From Roseimaritima ulvae (GTDB lineage Bacteria; Planctomycetota; Planctomycetia; Pirellulales; Pirellulaceae): DNA of 64,000 bases. Position numbers and translations under genes: made by a program. The stretch spans positions 7,359,404-7,423,403 of the forward strand of contig NZ_CP042914.1 in the NCBI RefSeq assembly GCF_008065135.1, in the 5' to 3' direction. The notes beneath the pieces are model-generated. The model was not told the origin of the DNA. It ran no database searches and saw only the letters and a list, made by a program, of their open reading frames with translations. Positions 27,136-35,322 of the stretch are shown here, in pieces; position 1 is the stretch's first letter, and every line of letters begins with the position of its first letter.

Positions 27136-30100
27136 TATCGACCTCCTCTTGGGGGCTGGCCGCGGCGGCGCTGGGAAAGTCGTTTAACAACGCCTGCAGA
27201 CGTTGGGCCAGCTGAGCCTGTTGCTGCGAAAGTTGCTGTCGCTGCTGCCGGATCCTTGTCATGGCTTCGTCGCTTTCCGGTTCAACCGCTTGTTCATTCA
27301 ATTCAGCGGTTTCGTTGCGGAGTCGCGTCTGCATCGAACGCACCAAAAATAGGGAGGCGATAGGCAACGACTGCGGATTGTCTTCCGCCCCGTCCGCCGC
27401 CTCCTCCGAGGGCGGAGGATCGGCGTCTGCGTTGGCTTGCTCCGATGAGCTTTCGGTCCGCGCGGACTGTTCGATGGCACTGGCGATCTCATCCAGCCGC
27501 TGGCCGGCGTCGCGGGCATCTTCATACGCCTGCGAATCGGTGGGACTGCGTTGCATCCGCGCCAGAGCCGACTCCATCCGCTGTTCGGCTTGATCCAACG
27601 CAGCGGGGAACAACGGCATCGATTCCAGATCAGGCCGCAAGCGTTCGACCGCTTCCAAGGTATCGCTTTGCTGGGCGATGGCGGTTTCACTATCGACGCC
27701 CTCGCGACGCAGCGTTTCGGCGATCTGCTGCGAGACCTCGCGTTGCCGCTGTGCCAATCGCGCCGCCTGTTCGGCCAGCCGTCCAGCATCCCGCGAGCCG
27801 GACGCGTCTTGGGAATCCGCAAACTCCGATGCAATACGGCGCATGTCGCGAGCGATCGCCTGCTGAGCATCGGCCGCCGCGTCACTTTGCTGTTGCTGTA
27901 AATCGTCCGCCGCGTCCCGCATTCGATCGGCGATTTGCTGTCCGCTCAACTGCTCGGCGGCGTCGTTCAATCGTTGCCCGGTCTGGCCGTTCTGCCGCGC
28001 CGCAGCGGCCATGTCCTGCAAGCGATCTTGCAAGCGTTCGGTTTGCCGCGCCACGTCGCGTTGCTGGTCGGCCAACGCATCGGCCAAATCTTGCTGCTGG
28101 CCGCCCTCCGCATCCTCACCGCCGACGCGTCGCGAGGCGGCGGCCAATCGCTGCTGCGCTGCGGCGGCGTCGCGAATCGACTCGGCCACCAACTGCGACT
28201 CCAAACCGGCAGCCAACTGTTCGCCGATGCGCTGCAATTGTTCGGCGGCGGCGGCCTGACGGTCCGCTAAATCCGCTAAAACTGCTGGCGATGGCGAGCC
28301 GGCATCCTGGTTCACGGCCGCCTCCAATGTCTGGGCAGAGGGCTGCAAATTCCGTTCGCGCAGCTGTGCCAGTTGCTCGGCGGCCTGTTGCACGTTTTCT
28401 AAAAAGGTGGACTGCAGTTGATTGGTTGCGGCTCGGCCTGCGATCTGCTCGGCAACCGGCAGCGCGGCGGCAGGACCCTCGACTTGCTGCAAGGCCTGTT
28501 GCTGAGCGGCTTGCGCGATGTTGAGCGAATCCTGTCGGCGGCCCGGATCCGACTGTAGGGCGGCCTCGCGAGTGCGTTCGGCCGCGATCTGCTGACTTCG
28601 CACCGCCGCTCGAACTTGCTCCAAAACCTGCTGGCTATCCTTGGTCAATTCCGTCAGCAGATCCTGCTCGCTCAACAGATAGACTCGCAGTGGCAGCGAA
28701 TGCCCGACCTGTCCCGCGGTGTCTTCCGCCACAGCCTGCAGACGCCACGCTGCCCCCGATGAGGAATCGCTTCCGGCCAACTCGGCCACCGACAACGTAA
28801 CGTTCCGCGTCTGCTGGGGCGAAGCCTCGGCTTGGTAATAGGGCCACTCGGCGGCTTCTTCTGCATCGATCGGCGGTTCGGCGAGGGCGGACGTCCATTG
28901 CAAACCGCTGGCGACCAATCCGTAATTGTCTCGAGCCACAAACGATAACTCTAACACTGCGTTTCGAGTGACTCGCAAATCTTCGCCGGCCATCGTCCAG
29001 CGAACTTCCGGCGGCGTATCGCGAACCAACGTCACCTGCCACCGCCTGGAGTACACGCCGCTTAACCCATCCGCATCCGTCCAGGCCACCGAGACCTGCA
29101 AGCTGTCGGCCGAGGTTTCCGGTTGCCATTGCCCGGTAATGGTTTGGCCGGTTAGCCCTTGCCCGGGGGAATCGACCTGCAAGGGAATTTGCTGTTCGGG
29201 CGAGGCGACGAGCAGCCGAGCGGATTGGATCGGCCGGTCCGAGTGAGCGGTGAAGTCCAAGCGGCTGTGCTGGGGTACGGCAAACCGCCGGCCGGTTTCG
29301 GTAAACGCCTCGGCGCCCGATGCGGACGGAGGCGTGACGAGAAACGCGGCCTGCGTCAATTGAGGCGGCGGCACGATTTCGACTCGCCGCCACCGCATCG
29401 TGTCGTCGTCTCCGCCGGTCGCCCGCACATCGAACCAAGTCTCCGATCCCGGCAGATCCAACGTCGCTCGGCCGCTGTCCCGATCCACCGCCACGGTCGT
29501 CGGCGAGGACGAACCGCTGCGATACTGGACGCGAGCGTCGCGGGGCAAGGGCTGCGGCGGATCGGCCAGGTTTTGAACCACCACCGCCACGGGCTGGCCG
29601 GCCAACACCGCGTCCTCGATCTGCAAGGCCAAGTAATCGGTTCGCGGCCAGGGTGAGGCGTTCCACGGGGTGGCCAGACGAACCAGACCTTGCCGCACCA
29701 CCTGCGGCCCCCAGTACGCAGCTCCAATGGCCAGGCCCAAGACCACCACCAGAGCCGTTGCGGCCCAGCCCATGCGGCGGCCGTCGAGAGCTTCGGAGAA
29801 ATCCAGGTCGCGGGCCTGCGATTCGGTTTCGTCGGCGGCCAGAGCCACCAGCGACACGGATTGCGGGGTCTGACCGGCCGCGGCCAAAGCCACCAAACTG
29901 CTCAAGCGGTCAGACAATTGCGGAAAGCGGTATTCGATGCGACGAGCCGTTTCCAACAAGCCGGCGCGGCGTGAGCAGGCCGGTCGTGCCCAACGCCAGA
30001 ATGCCGCCAGCAGAGCCACCGCGGCCAGGATCGAGAGCGCATAGCGAACGGCCGAGGGCGGCGTTTTCCAGATCCAATCGATGGCCACCAGCGTCCCCAG

Positions 30101-30304
30101 GGACAACAACACAACAGCCACCAGCAGCATCATCGCTCTCAGCCGAAACCACCACGTGGCCCGGCGAGCGACGCGTTCGACGCGGCCCAGCAGCGTCGAT
30201 ACCGCCGTCTCGGCCGGCAGCGTGTCTGCAGACGAAGTGTCTGCCGCCGGCGGCGCTGCTACGGCGACTTCGGAGGAACGTTCAGGGGGCGTTTGGGATG
30301 GCAT
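27128..30304 (-). CDS. DUF4175-like membrane protein with long Gln-rich coiled coil
   Basis: The 1058-aa protein has two N-terminal transmembrane helices (about residues 58-78 and 88-106) and a third near 183-205. Beta-sandwich domains occupy roughly 215-540, including FLVTPPSASGAEAFTETGRR, which resembles the TPP-Y-T motif of DUF4175 proteins. A very long helical Gln/Ala/Arg-rich coiled coil runs from about 555 to the C-terminus. The architecture matches planctomycete proteins annotated as DUF4175 or simply hypothetical, and no activity is known. It heads a minus-strand operon with the Gln-rich and toroid genes and is divergent from the sulfotransferase gene, with 166 bp between their start codons. 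Confidence 0.65.
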   Translation of the reverse strand: MPSQTPPERSSEVAVAAPPAADTSSADTLPAETAVSTLLGRVERVARRATWWFRLRAMMLLVAVVLLSLGTLVAIDWIWKTPPSAVRYALSILAAVALLAAFWRWARPACSRRAGLLETARRIEYRFPQLSDRLSSLVALAAAGQTPQSVSLVALAADETESQARDLDFSEALDGRRMGWAATALVVVLGLAIGAAYWGPQVVRQGLVRLATPWNASPWPRTDYLALQIEDAVLAGQPVAVVVQNLADPPQPLPRDARVQYRSGSSSPTTVAVDRDSGRATLDLPGSETWFDVRATGGDDDTMRWRRVEIVPPPQLTQAAFLVTPPSASGAEAFTETGRRFAVPQHSRLDFTAHSDRPIQSARLLVASPEQQIPLQVDSPGQGLTGQTITGQWQPETSADSLQVSVAWTDADGLSGVYSRRWQVTLVRDTPPEVRWTMAGEDLRVTRNAVLELSFVARDNYGLVASGLQWTSALAEPPIDAEEAAEWPYYQAEASPQQTRNVTLSVAELAGSDSSSGAAWRLQAVAEDTAGQVGHSLPLRVYLLSEQDLLTELTKDSQQVLEQVRAAVRSQQIAAERTREAALQSDPGRRQDSLNIAQAAQQQALQQVEGPAAALPVAEQIAGRAATNQLQSTFLENVQQAAEQLAQLRERNLQPSAQTLEAAVNQDAGSPSPAVLADLADRQAAAAEQLQRIGEQLAAGLESQLVAESIRDAAAAQQRLAAASRRVGGEDAEGGQQQDLADALADQQRDVARQTERLQDRLQDMAAAARQNGQTGQRLNDAAEQLSGQQIADRMRDAADDLQQQQSDAAADAQQAIARDMRRIASEFADSQDASGSRDAGRLAEQAARLAQRQREVSQQIAETLRREGVDSETAIAQQSDTLEAVERLRPDLESMPLFPAALDQAEQRMESALARMQRSPTDSQAYEDARDAGQRLDEIASAIEQSARTESSSEQANADADPPPSEEAADGAEDNPQSLPIASLFLVRSMQTRLRNETAELNEQAVEPESDEAMTRIRQQRQQLSQQQAQLAQRLQALLNDFPSAAAASPQEEVDNE

Positions 30305-30470
30305 GCCTTTAGTATACGCTGCCCTGCCCTTGGCATATCACCGCCCCATCCGTGGCATTCCCCGCCGATTACGACTAGGATCGATTTGCACTAGGATTTG
30401 GAACGCCGGTATCTGTCAGTCTTCCCCTTCCATCAAAATCGATTTGTCCAGCAACACCCCGACCCCACCG

Positions 30471-31613
30471 ATGGCAACTCCCTCGCAGGCCACCGAGCCC
30501 CCAAAGCCGGAATACCATCGCTACCCGTTTTATAGCCCTCGGTTCTGGCACGGCATGCGAACCGGCACCTGGGCGGGGCTATTGTCCGAAAACCGCTTTC
30601 GCGTTCACCCCACGCGTTGGCCAATGGCGGTGGCGGTATCGATCGCCGGTCCGGTGAACGACGGGTTATGGCTATTTCAAAAGCTGTTGTACGGCCGAAA
30701 ACTGGCGGCCACCGAACTGCTCGCACCGCCGATGTTCATCCTCGGTCACTGGCGCAGCGGCACCACGCTGTTGCATGAATTGATTAACAAAGACGAACGG
30801 CTGGGATGCCCCTCGACCTTCCAGTGCTTCGCCCCTCATCACTTTCTGGTTTCCGAATGGTTCTTCCGCACCTTCGGGTCCTGGCTGTTGCCCTCCAAAC
30901 GTCCAATGGACAATATGCAAGCCGGTTGGGCTCGTCCCCAGGAAGATGAATTCGCCTTAATGAACCTGGGTGCCCCGTCGCCCTATCGACGGATCGCCTT
31001 TCCCAATCAACCCGCCCCTGACATGCAGTTCCTAGACTGGGACGGCGTCGCTCCCGAACAGGAAGCCCGCTGGGTCGACAGCCTGAAGCAATTCCTGACC
31101 GCCGTGACCTACCGCAGCGAACGCCAGCTGGTGCTGAAAAGCCCTACGCATACGGGCCGCATCGGCGTGCTATCCAAAACGTTTCCCGGGGCGAAATTTA
31201 TTCATATCACCCGCGACCCGCGCAGCCTGTTCCCCTCCACCTGCCGGCTGTGGCAGGGACTCGATCAAGTCCAAGCCTTCCAGATCCCCAGCGGAGAAAC
31301 GCTGGAAGATTATGTGATCGAGTGTATGAAACGGATGTACGCCGGTTTTCACCGCGACCTGGATGGTTTGAGCGAAGACCAAATCGTGCACATCCGCTAC
31401 GAAGATCTGGTCGCCGACCCGGTCCAAACCATGGCCGACATCTACCGCTCGCTGGGCCTGGAGGATTTCGAAGTCGTCCGCCCCCAGCTGCAGGAGTGGG
31501 CCGATTCGCAACACCGCGAATACCAAACCAACCAACACCATTTGTCGCCCGAAACGGAAGCCCGCATTAAAACCGAATGGGCCGACTACTTCACTCGCTA
31601 TGGCTATCTATAA
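30471..31613 (+). CDS. Sulfotransferase family protein
   Basis: The 380-aa protein fits the PAPS-dependent sulfotransferase family (Sulfotransfer_3 type), which moves sulfate from PAPS to hydroxyl or amino acceptors. The 5'-phosphosulfate loop is LGHWRSGTTLLHELI at about residue 92. The 3'-phosphate site is HITRDPRSLFPS at about 245-256, and the core also shows LVLKSPTHTGRI and VHIRYEDLVADP. No signal peptide is clear. The start ATG at 30471 was chosen because the family core begins soon after; the frame extends upstream antisense to the neighbouring gene. The acceptor is unknown. Its presence in the same 30-kb stretch as a sulfatase fits the sulfated-polymer biology of planctomycetes. Confidence 0.85.
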   Translation: MATPSQATEPPKPEYHRYPFYSPRFWHGMRTGTWAGLLSENRFRVHPTRWPMAVAVSIAGPVNDGLWLFQKLLYGRKLAATELLAPPMFILGHWRSGTTLLHELINKDERLGCPSTFQCFAPHHFLVSEWFFRTFGSWLLPSKRPMDNMQAGWARPQEDEFALMNLGAPSPYRRIAFPNQPAPDMQFLDWDGVAPEQEARWVDSLKQFLTAVTYRSERQLVLKSPTHTGRIGVLSKTFPGAKFIHITRDPRSLFPSTCRLWQGLDQVQAFQIPSGETLEDYVIECMKRMYAGFHRDLDGLSEDQIVHIRYEDLVADPVQTMADIYRSLGLEDFEVVRPQLQEWADSQHREYQTNQHHLSPETEARIKTEWADYFTRYGYL

Positions 31614-31650
31614 TCGAGCAAACTCGCAATCCAATCCGCAAACCAATCCG

Positions 31651-31791
31651 TAGCAGAACTCGCCAGACTTTGGACCTCGGCACGCCCCACCCAACCATCC
31701 AAACTCTGGCGAGTTCGGCTACGTGAGGTTATCCAAACTCTGGCGAGTTCGGCTACGTGAGGTTGTCCAAACTCCGGCGAGTTCGGCTACG
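31651..31791. repeat. Tandem 34-bp repeats of the 'TCTGGCGA-TTCGGCTACG' family
   Basis: After an inverted single copy at about 31651 (GTAGCAGAACTCGCCAGACT), three direct copies of TCCAAACTCTGGCGAGTTCG start at 31698, 31732 and 31766. The period is exactly 34 bp and there are no variable spacers. The repeats lie between the sulfotransferase and DUF1080 genes. Confidence 0.88.
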
Positions 31792-31837
31792 AAATTGCTG
31801 ACACGTTCCCTCCCCTGCCCCTTATTTTGTCGCTGCT

Positions 31838-33217
31838 ATGTCCACCCATTTTTTGTTTCGCGGTCACACGGCATTGCTGTCCGGCTGCATGCTGATCATC
31901 CTGCTGTCGCTGGGCTGCAAACCGAAACCGGCCGCCGACGCCCCGGCGGCCGATGTAGCAAACGAACCGGCGGAACCAGCCGAACCCAGCGAACCGGCCG
32001 AACCGGCCAGCACGTCCACGACGCCGGTCGACCCTCCGGCCGATCCACCCACTTTTGAACTGTCCGGCGAAGACTTACTGGCCGCTCGCCTGCCCGCCGA
32101 CGAAACGGCGGAAGGTTGGGTACGGTTGTTCGACGGCAGCACGCTGTTCGGTTGGCAGATCACCGATACCGCAAACTGGCGGGTCGAAGACGGTGCGATC
32201 GTCGTCGACGCCGGCCAACGAAGCTTCTTGGCCACCACCTCGACCTGGGACAATTACGAACTGAAACTAGAATTCCAGGCCGACGCGAAAACCAACAGTG
32301 GCGTCTTCCTGCGTACTCAACTGCACCCCGAATCGGTAGCCACCGACTGTTACGAATTAAACATCGCTCCCCCCGACAACCCGTTTCCCACCGGCAGCCT
32401 GGTCGAACGCCAACGCGTCGAACCGGAAGAGGTGGGTGAAATCGATCCCGCACAGTGGCACTCCTACCACGTCCGCGTGGACGATCAAACCATCACCGTG
32501 CAACTCGACGGCAAAGAAATCCTTCGCTACGAAGACCCCAACCGCGTACCCGCCGGACTGATCTCGTTGCAACACCGCGAAGGCCGCGTCGCCTTTCGTG
32601 ACATCCGCATCCGGCCGCTGGGACTGCAACCGCTGTTGGCCGGCGACGACTTGGCGCAGTGGAAACAGCACCCCGAGTACGAGGGCGAATTCACGATCGA
32701 CGATGAGAGCAACCTGAGCATCAAAGGCGGCAGTGGCCAACTGGAAAGCCGCGCCCAGTTCGGCGACTTTGCCCTGCTAGCTCGTTGCCGCACCAATGCC
32801 AAAGACCTGAACTCGGGGATCTTCTTCCGCTGCATCCCGGGCGAAAAGATGAACGGCTATGAATGTCAGATCAGCAACGAAACCGTCGATGGCGATCCAC
32901 TGAAACCGGGCGATGCTGGCACCGGCGGCATCTTCCGTCGACAACCGGCGCGGATCGTAGCCGGTGAAGACCAACAGTGGGTTTCGATCCTGTTGGTCGC
33001 CAACGGGCCCACGATGATGGCCTGGGTCAACGGCCTGCAAGTCAGCGACTGGACCGACACCCGTGATCCCGACCCCAACCCGCGGCGCGGGCTGCGAGTC
33101 GAACCGGGCACGCTGATGCTGCAAGCTCACGACCCCACCACGGACCTGTCCTTCAGCGACATCTCGGTAGCGCCAATCGGCCCCGCTCCCGAACCCGCCT
33201 GGCCCAGCGAAGAGTAG
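31838..33217 (+). CDS. DUF1080 (3-keto-disaccharide hydrolase-like) lipoprotein, two domains
   Basis: The 459-aa protein has a lipoprotein signal with lipobox LSLGC (Cys27), then an acidic Pro/Glu linker with E-P-A repeats. Two DUF1080 domains follow. The first (about 85-255) starts GWVRLFDGSTLFGWQI and contains NSGVFLRTQL, WHSYHVRVDDQTITVQLDGK and GLISLQHREGRVAFRDIRIR. The second (about 260-455) contains NSGIFFRCIPGEKMNGYECQ. The DUF1080 fold is a concanavalin-like beta sandwich, and some members act on 3-keto-glycosides; others probably bind sugars. An envelope-anchored role in polysaccharide use is likely. A palindromic repeat begins 3 bp before the stop codon. Confidence 0.88.
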   Translation: MSTHFLFRGHTALLSGCMLIILLSLGCKPKPAADAPAADVANEPAEPAEPSEPAEPASTSTTPVDPPADPPTFELSGEDLLAARLPADETAEGWVRLFDGSTLFGWQITDTANWRVEDGAIVVDAGQRSFLATTSTWDNYELKLEFQADAKTNSGVFLRTQLHPESVATDCYELNIAPPDNPFPTGSLVERQRVEPEEVGEIDPAQWHSYHVRVDDQTITVQLDGKEILRYEDPNRVPAGLISLQHREGRVAFRDIRIRPLGLQPLLAGDDLAQWKQHPEYEGEFTIDDESNLSIKGGSGQLESRAQFGDFALLARCRTNAKDLNSGIFFRCIPGEKMNGYECQISNETVDGDPLKPGDAGTGGIFRRQPARIVAGEDQQWVSILLVANGPTMMAWVNGLQVSDWTDTRDPDPNPRRGLRVEPGTLMLQAHDPTTDLSFSDISVAPIGPAPEPAWPSEE

Positions 33218-33232
33218 CATGGGCCCCTGGCC

Positions 33233-33367
33233 CAGGGCTGTAAGGGTGTCGTCAAACGTCGCTTTTCCCGGCTTTTGCAGGAAAGTCAAAAATCAAATTC
33301 TCAGATGCATGGTTGTGTTTTACGAGAAAAGGCCGTTTTCATTGTGTTTCTTACCCTTACAGCCCTG
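33233..33367. mobile_element. MITE-like 135-bp element with terminal inverted repeats and direct-repeat flanks
   Basis: The left end reads CAGGGCTGTAAGGGTGTCGT and the right end, reversed, reads CAGGGCTGTAAGGGTAAGAA, giving 15-16 bp of perfect inverted repeat. The flanks carry a direct repeat, GGCCCCTGGCC, at 33222-33232 and 33368-33378; the ambiguous edges allow 11-13 bp. The interior is clearly AT-richer than its surroundings and encodes nothing. Ends starting CAG and a duplication of about 11 bp suggest a non-autonomous derivative of an IS4-like transposon. The target was a REP-like GCATGGGCCCCTGGCC repeat. Confidence 0.65.
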
Positions 33368-33420
33368 GGCCCCTGGCCCGTGTGCCATCCGCCCCGGTCC
33401 CGTCAGCCGCGGGGCGCTAG

Positions 33421-35149
33421 CCCGGATTATGCACCCGTTTATCGGTTGCCCCTATAGCGCAAAAGCCTCAGCCCTGCTATGTATTGGAGTTACGACACTT
33501 CATACACGACAAGCCCGAGGCTTCTGCAATGGCACAGCGTAAACGAAAACGCCCCGTTTTGAAACGGCTCCGACGACAAGCGGTCGATTTTGATTTCGAC
33601 GGCGGAACGCTGACCACCGATGGTGGCTTGCTGCTTCTGCGAGAGGTCGACCGAAGACTCGATTTGATTCGACGGCTCGATCAAGCCATCCCCGATCCTC
33701 GCGATCCGCTTCACACGGTCCACCCTCAAGCCGAACTGCTCACCTCCCGCATCTTTGCCATCGCCGCAGGTTACGAAGATGGCAACGACCACGACGCGCT
33801 GCGACACGACCCGGCGTTTCAAGTCGCTGCCGGGCGGGTTCCCGCGGAACACAATTACGACGGCGATCACTCCCCGCTGGCCAGCCCCTCAACGCACTCC
33901 CGATTAGAGAACAGGATCGACACCAAGACAATCTTGCGGTTGAACGAGCTCCTTGTGGACCTGTTTCTGGAAAGCTATGAGCAACCGCCCGAAGAAATCA
34001 TCTTGGACTACGATGCCACCGACGACACGATCCACGGAAATCAAGAGCAACGGCATTTCAACGGCTTTTATGATGGCTACTGCTTTCTTCCCCTGTATGT
34101 TTTCTGTGACGACCACCTGTTGGTTTCGCACCTTCGCCCCAGCAAAGTCGGGGCCGCCCATCATGCTCGGGCCGATTACCAAATTGCTGATCCAGAAGAT
34201 CCGCTCCCGCTGGCCCGATGTGAAAATCATCATTCGCGGCGACAGCGGATTTGCCATCGAACGCTTGATGCGTTGGTGTGATAAAAACGATGTCGGATAC
34301 GTCTTTGGCTTGCAGCACAACAACGTTTTAGACAAGCAAATCGCTTGCGAAATGACGCAAGCCCAGATTCGCCACGGACTCTATGGGGGCACGCAGTCCG
34401 TCTTCAAGTGGTTTCGCTACCGCACACAAAAATCTTGGGATTGCAGTCGCTGGGTCGTGGGTAAGGCGGAATATAGCAGCCAGGGCACCAACCCGCGTTT
34501 CGTGGTCACGAATCTCCCCAGTGAGGAAGGCATCGTTGATCCGACTTATCGTCGCGTTACTATCGACGGCAAGCGGGTGCGGCAGTTGCAGGATGCGGGA
34601 ACGCTTTGCTCGGTGGCTATTAATCCGGAAGAGTTCTACCGCACACGCTACTGCCCGCGCGGCGAGATGGAGAACCGGATCAAGGAGACACAATTGGGGC
34701 TGTTTGCCGACCGCACCAGTTGTAGCAGGTTCGTGGCCAACCAGTTCCGCTTGATGCTTTCGTCCTTTGCATACGTGTTGCTCGATGGCGTGCGTCGCCT
34801 GGGACTTTCTGACACGAAGGCAGCACGCCTGCGCGTCGATACCATCCGTCTGCGGCTTCTCAAGATCGCCGCTCGCGTTCGGGTGACCAGCCGCCGTGTG
34901 GTCTTTCACATGGCGAGCCATTGTCCCTCCGAAGCTCTGTACGAGCACGTCATGCAGCGTCTGTGCCGCAGCGATTAACGCCTCCCCAACTCCCCGCGAG
35001 GCGACACTCAGAGCGAGCGACATCGATTTGGGGAGGGGGAGCTTCTGCGCTGACCGCCGGCCCAAGCCCCTCAAAACGCCTCCCACCCCGTCGCAGGAAG
35101 TAGCGAGCCCAACTGCCCGCGTCAACAACGGGCGGATGCATAATCCGGG
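33421..35149 (+). mobile_element. IS1380-family insertion sequence, copy 2
   Basis: This 1729-bp element has the same ends as the copy at 10785-12512 and the opposite orientation. It is flanked by CTAG direct repeats (33417-33420 and 35150-35153). It is one base longer than copy 1 because of one extra G in the run at 34169-34171; I noticed no other differences. Joining the flanks recreates a repeat unit whose other copies lie at 35154-35322, so this copy also went into intergenic repeat DNA. Confidence 0.95.
33484..34978 (+). pseudogene. IS1380-family transposase, frameshifted
   Basis: The first 230 or so residues match the intact transposase in copy 1 up to GAAHHAR. The frame then shifts because the sequence reads GCTCGGGCCGATT instead of GCTCGGCCGATT at about 34167, and it terminates at 34281. 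The remaining coding sequence (from PITKLLIQ to the normal end) is open in another frame through 34978. This is a single-base insertion, so the copy cannot make a full transposase unless ribosomes slip on the G run. The element could still be moved by protein from copy 1. A sequencing error in the G run is the alternative. Confidence 0.92.
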
Positions 35150-35153
35150 CTAG

Positions 35154-35322
35154 CCCACGGTTCCCGTCACCGGACGTTGCGCACCGGAACCGGTCGCTAG
35201 CGCGATGCGGCTGATTTGCAGGGCGCCACCCCCCGGTCCCATCAGCCGCGGGGCGCCACCCCACGGTTCCCGCCACCGGACGTTGCGCACCGGAACCGGT
35301 CGCTAGCGCGATGCGGCTGATT
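35154..35322. repeat. Direct repeats with a 106-bp period, next to IS1380 copy 2
   Basis: A block beginning CACGGTTCCCGTCACCGGAC at 35156 recurs at 35262 with one change. Each copy continues through GTTGCGCACCGGAACCGGTC and GATGCGGCTGATT. The spacer (GGTCCCATCAGCCGCGGGGC) matches the DNA left of the IS at about 33395-33417. The second copy runs into the stop codon of the dockerin metalloprotease gene. Confidence 0.85.

Noticed and set aside
28635-29666. 343-residue minus-strand open frame
   Set aside because: It overlaps the DUF4175-like gene in another frame, is Arg/Gly-rich as expected of high-GC shadow frames, and shows no domain.
31698-31791. Three-unit CRISPR with 34-bp period
   Set aside because: The whole 34-bp unit is repeated with no variable spacer; it belongs to a dispersed repeat family.
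33421-34978. Programmed frameshift in IS1380 copy 2
   Set aside because: Copy 1 encodes the same protein in one frame, so no frameshift is needed by the element; a simple one-base insertion explains copy 2.
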